A stretch of DNA of 64,000 nucleotides, taken from Skermanella mucosa (GTDB lineage Bacteria; Pseudomonadota; Alphaproteobacteria; Azospirillales; Azospirillaceae). Made by a program: the position numbers and the translations under genes. The DNA lies in contig NZ_CP086106.1 in assembly GCF_016765655.2 (NCBI RefSeq), positions 4,019,001 through 4,083,000 of the forward strand. Direction: 5' to 3'. Shown piece by piece: positions 61,382-64,000 of the stretch; the first letter of the stretch is position 1, and each line of letters begins with the position of its first letter. The notes under the pieces were generated by a model, which saw only the letters and a list, made by a program, of their open reading frames with translations, was not told where the DNA came from and made no database searches.

Positions 61382-63667
61382 ATGCGACAAGCCACCGCCC
61401 CACTCTGCCTCCGGCCCGTCCTCGCCGGTGCCGCCGCGACCGCCAGCCTGGCCATGACCTTCTCCGCCATCCCGGCGGCGGCGGACGCGCAGACGGCCGC
61501 TCCGGGGAACGGCGAGGCACCGGGCAGTTCTTCCGACGACATCCTCGTCCTCGACACGATCAACGTGGGCGCGGCCAATCCCGGGTCCGGCAATGTCAAT
61601 TCCGCGTCCACCGGCATCTCCCGTCTGCCCGAGACGGTGAAGGAGACGCCCCGGGTCATCAACGTCGTGCCCCAGGAGATCATCGAGCAGCAGCGCGCCG
61701 CCTCGCTCGAACAGGCGCTGAGGAACGTGCCGGGCATCACCATCTCGACCGGCGAAGGCAATGGCGGGCAGAACGGCGACCAGTTCCGCATCCGCGGCCT
61801 GACGGCCCGCGGCGACATCTACCTGGACGGCCTGAAGGATTTCGGCGTCTACACCCACGACATCTTCAACACGGAAACCGTCCAGGTCCTGAAAGGGCCG
61901 ACGGGGAGCGGCTTCGGCGTCGGCAACTCCGGCGGCATCATCAATCAGAGCAGCAAGAGGGCCGGGCCGGAGAGACGGGCGGAAATCGAACAGTCCATCG
62001 GTTCCGGCCCCCTCTACCGCACCACCGTCGACCTCAACCAGCCCATCAACGACACGACCGCGCTGCGGCTGAACGGCCTGTATCATGACCAGGACATCGC
62101 CGACCGGGACGAGGCCGAGGCGGACCGGAAGGGCCTTGCCCTGGACCTGGGCCTGGGTCTCGGAACGCCGACCACCTGGCACCTCAACTACTTCTACCTG
62201 AACGGCAGAAAAACCCCCGACATGGGCCAGCCCATGATCCTGGGCGGCGACGGGATATACCGCCCGGCGGGGGAGTTCGGCCTGGACCGGTCCACGTCCT
62301 ATATCCGCGATCTCGACCGGGACGACACGGAGAACCATGTCGTCACCTCGCTGCTCGCCCACGAGGTCAATTCCGGGCTGTCCCTCTACAACGATACCCG
62401 GTGGAGCTATTACGAGCGGGATTTCGCCGCCACCAACCCGGCGTCCCTGAACGCCGCCAACAGCGCGCTTTTCCTGAGCGGCGGGGATCCGGCACTGACC
62501 TACGGGGCCGGCGGCGGCATGGCCTTCGAGCAGGAAGGTTGGGGCGTCCAGAACATCGCCGGCGCCAAGGCGGAAGGCACCCTGTTCGGCCTGCGGCACC
62601 GGGCGAACGGCGGCATCGACGTGAACTACCAGAAGGACGAGCGCCGCTCCGGCAGCTGGGTCAACCGCACCCCGAACCAGACGGTGCGCAATCCCGTCCA
62701 CAGCTACGATGCGGGTACCTTCATCACATACCCGCCCGAAGGCGGCCGGGAGGCGAGCGTCACCAACACCGGGCTGTTCGTCAGCGACCGCGTATGGCTC
62801 CTCGACCAGGTATCGGTCCAGGCCGGCATCCGCTGGGACTATTTCCGCACCACCTTCAGCTCGGACAACCCGACCATCGCGGGCGGCGAGACTACCGAAA
62901 CCACCTGGAGCCCATCGGTCAGCCTGATCTACGAGCCGACCCAGGCCTCCTCGGTCTACGTGTCCTATTCGCGCTCCTACAAGCCGATCGGCACCGACAT
63001 CGCGGCAGCGGTCACCAACGGCACGGCCGAAACGCCGAACGACGCGCGGAACTTCGATCCCGAGAAGACCGACCTGTACGAGGTCGGCGCGAAGGCCGAT
63101 TTCCTGAACGGCCGGCTGGGGCTCGGCGGCTCGATCTTCCAAATCGAGAAGAGCAACACCTACTCGGTCGATCCCGCGACCGGCACGATCACCGACGCCT
63201 TCTCGGAAGCCGGCCTCGGCGTGCGCGTCAGGGGCGTCGAAGGAAGCGTCAGCGGCAGGCTGACTTCGGCTTGGAACGTCTATGCCAACTACGCCTATCT
63301 CAGCGGCGAGGTGACGGAGTCCAGGACCAATCCGGACGTCGTCGGGAACGACGCCTCCAACGTTCCGAGGCACAATGCCAACCTGTGGACGAGCTATGAC
63401 ATCGACACCGGCCTGCCCGGCCTGGTGACGGTCGGGGGCGGCATCCAGTACGCCTCCGAATACTGGTCGGACAGCGCGAACACCGCCCGCGTCCCCGACA
63501 CCTTCACCCTGGACGCGGTCGTATCGTACGAAATCGCGAACTTCTCGGTCGCCCTCAACGGCTACAACTTGAGCGACCACCGCAACTACACCTCGGCATT
63601 CAACGCCGTCCGCGCCGTCCCGGCGTCGGGCCGGACGGTCACGCTGACGGTCGGCGCCCAGTTCTGA
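61382..63667 (+). CDS. TonB-dependent siderophore receptor
   Basis: 761 residues. Signal peptide (about 36 residues), then a TonB-box-like [10 protein letters not shown], a plug with [20 protein letters not shown] and [20 protein letters not shown], and a 22-strand barrel ending in an aromatic-terminal strand (VTLTVGAQF). The closest architecture is catecholate/hydroxamate ferric-siderophore receptors of the Fiu/FhuE type. GGGAGAA precedes the ATG; an Irr-like site lies upstream. Confidence 0.93.
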   Translation: MRQATAPLCLRPVLAGAAATASLAMTFSAIPAAADAQTAAPGNGEAPGSSSDDILVLDTINVGAANPGSGNVNSASTGISRLPETVKETPRVINVVPQEIIEQQRAASLEQALRNVPGITISTGEGNGGQNGDQFRIRGLTARGDIYLDGLKDFGVYTHDIFNTETVQVLKGPTGSGFGVGNSGGIINQSSKRAGPERRAEIEQSIGSGPLYRTTVDLNQPINDTTALRLNGLYHDQDIADRDEAEADRKGLALDLGLGLGTPTTWHLNYFYLNGRKTPDMGQPMILGGDGIYRPAGEFGLDRSTSYIRDLDRDDTENHVVTSLLAHEVNSGLSLYNDTRWSYYERDFAATNPASLNAANSALFLSGGDPALTYGAGGGMAFEQEGWGVQNIAGAKAEGTLFGLRHRANGGIDVNYQKDERRSGSWVNRTPNQTVRNPVHSYDAGTFITYPPEGGREASVTNTGLFVSDRVWLLDQVSVQAGIRWDYFRTTFSSDNPTIAGGETTETTWSPSVSLIYEPTQASSVYVSYSRSYKPIGTDIAAAVTNGTAETPNDARNFDPEKTDLYEVGAKADFLNGRLGLGGSIFQIEKSNTYSVDPATGTITDAFSEAGLGVRVRGVEGSVSGRLTSAWNVYANYAYLSGEVTESRTNPDVVGNDASNVPRHNANLWTSYDIDTGLPGLVTVGGGIQYASEYWSDSANTARVPDTFTLDAVVSYEIANFSVALNGYNLSDHRNYTSAFNAVRAVPASGRTVTLTVGAQF

Positions 63668-63726
63668 CAGCCGTGGCCGGTCCGCCTCCGCGAGCGGTCC
63701 GGCACCCTTCTACGAGGAAGCATCCC

Positions 63727-64000
63727 GTGCTCTTGCAGATACCGGACATTCTCACCGCCGACGAGGTCGCCCATTGCCGGGCGGTGCTCGACTCCTCGCC
63801 GTGGGTCGAAGGCCGCGTCTCGGCAGGGGGCCAGGCGGCGCAGGTCAAGTCCAACCTCCAGATCCCGGAGGACGGCGGGACGGCCCGCGAGCTGGGCGAC
63901 ATCGTCCTGCGGGCGCTGGCCCGGAGCCCGGCCTTCAATTCGGCCGTCCTGCCCCTTCGGGTCCTGCCGCCCCTGTTCAACCGCTATGACCGGAACATGT
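63727..64000 (+). CDS. PiuC/PKHD-type Fe(II)/2-oxoglutarate hydroxylase (partial)
   Basis: GTG start with GAGGAAG, running off the window end after 91 codons. The N-terminus ([33 protein letters not shown]) matches PiuC/YbiX proteins, which are encoded next to TonB siderophore receptors. The His-x-Asp iron site lies beyond the window. Probably co-transcribed with the receptor, 59 nt downstream. Confidence 0.85.
   Translation, partial: MLLQIPDILTADEVAHCRAVLDSSPWVEGRVSAGGQAAQVKSNLQIPEDGGTARELGDIVLRALARSPAFNSAVLPLRVLPPLFNRYDRNM

Noticed and set aside
63668-63726. A hairpin between the TonB receptor and the PiuC gene as terminator
   Set aside because: GCCGGTCCG and CGGTCCGGC arms contain a central mismatch and no uridine run; the spacing favours read-through.

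Overview
The window is about 64 kb of GC-rich DNA packed with long ORFs. Short overlaps of the ATGA, GTGA and TGATG type join many neighbours into operons. The gene set points to an alphaproteobacterium, probably of the Rhodospirillales/Azospirillaceae type (Azospirillum or Skermanella relatives). The clues are an NAD-dependent FdsGBACD formate dehydrogenase, a soxRSVWXYZABCD thiosulfate-oxidation cluster, several periplasmic-binding-protein transporters and composite palindromic intergenic repeats. This placement is inference, as no marker gene for taxonomy is present.

Layout. (1) 1-7785: an IclR regulator divergent from a peptide-type ABC transporter (binding protein, two permeases, two ATPases) ending in an M20 metallohydrolase. 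(2) 7833-11668: a PNPOx/FAD-NAD reductase/[2Fe-2S] ferredoxin fusion and a GST, divergent from a LysR regulator. (3) 11761-15245: housekeeping genes (THUMP-type RNA methyltransferase, lipoprotein, a protein resembling uracil-DNA glycosylases, dCTP deaminase). (4) 15235-22316: fdsGBA-fdhD-fdsD behind a LysR gene. (5) 22440-24923: a lone ModA-type binding protein, a short leader-like ORF, a strong terminator and an MFS transporter. (6) 25090-32317: persulfide dioxygenase and TauE exporter (divergent), a cytochrome c / DUF305 / lipoprotein operon, a thioredoxin-like protein with a CSC-motif permease, and DUF302 and DsrE-like proteins. (7) 32353-42915: a nearly complete sox system with its ArsR-type persulfide sensor, thioredoxins, CcdA-like SoxV and a YeeE/YedE transporter. 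(8) 43044-44949: a flavodoxin-like protein, a composite inverted-repeat element and a CaCA-type antiporter. (9) 45346-54700: a nitrilase plus branched-chain-type ABC transporter plus amidase operon for an amide-like nitrogen source. (10) 54697-59402: a TRAP transporter and a phytanoyl-CoA-dioxygenase-family enzyme, divergent from a second IclR regulator. (11) 59539-64000: a LysR-HTH/TrpD2 fusion, a TonB-dependent siderophore receptor and the start of a PiuC-type hydroxylase.

How the parts fit. Formate and reduced sulfur are two inorganic or C1 electron sources, so the cell looks like a facultative chemolithoheterotroph. Fds needs a Mo-bisMGD cofactor, which fits the neighbouring fdhD and ModA-type gene. 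The sulfur genes are spread over two loci. Three promoters there carry inverted repeats with the same 4-8-4 geometry, and the sox cluster encodes a candidate sensor (C48/C114 ArsR protein), so one persulfide-responsive regulon is plausible.

The least conventional items are the LysR-HTH/TrpD2 fusion, the nested inverted-repeat element at 43511-43710, the 12-bp tandem repeat between fdsB and fdsA, the RND-permease remnant behind the thioredoxin gene, and the candidate SqrR-like, FNR-like and Irr-like sites. No CRISPR array, rRNA, tRNA, intact insertion sequence or prophage was recognised.
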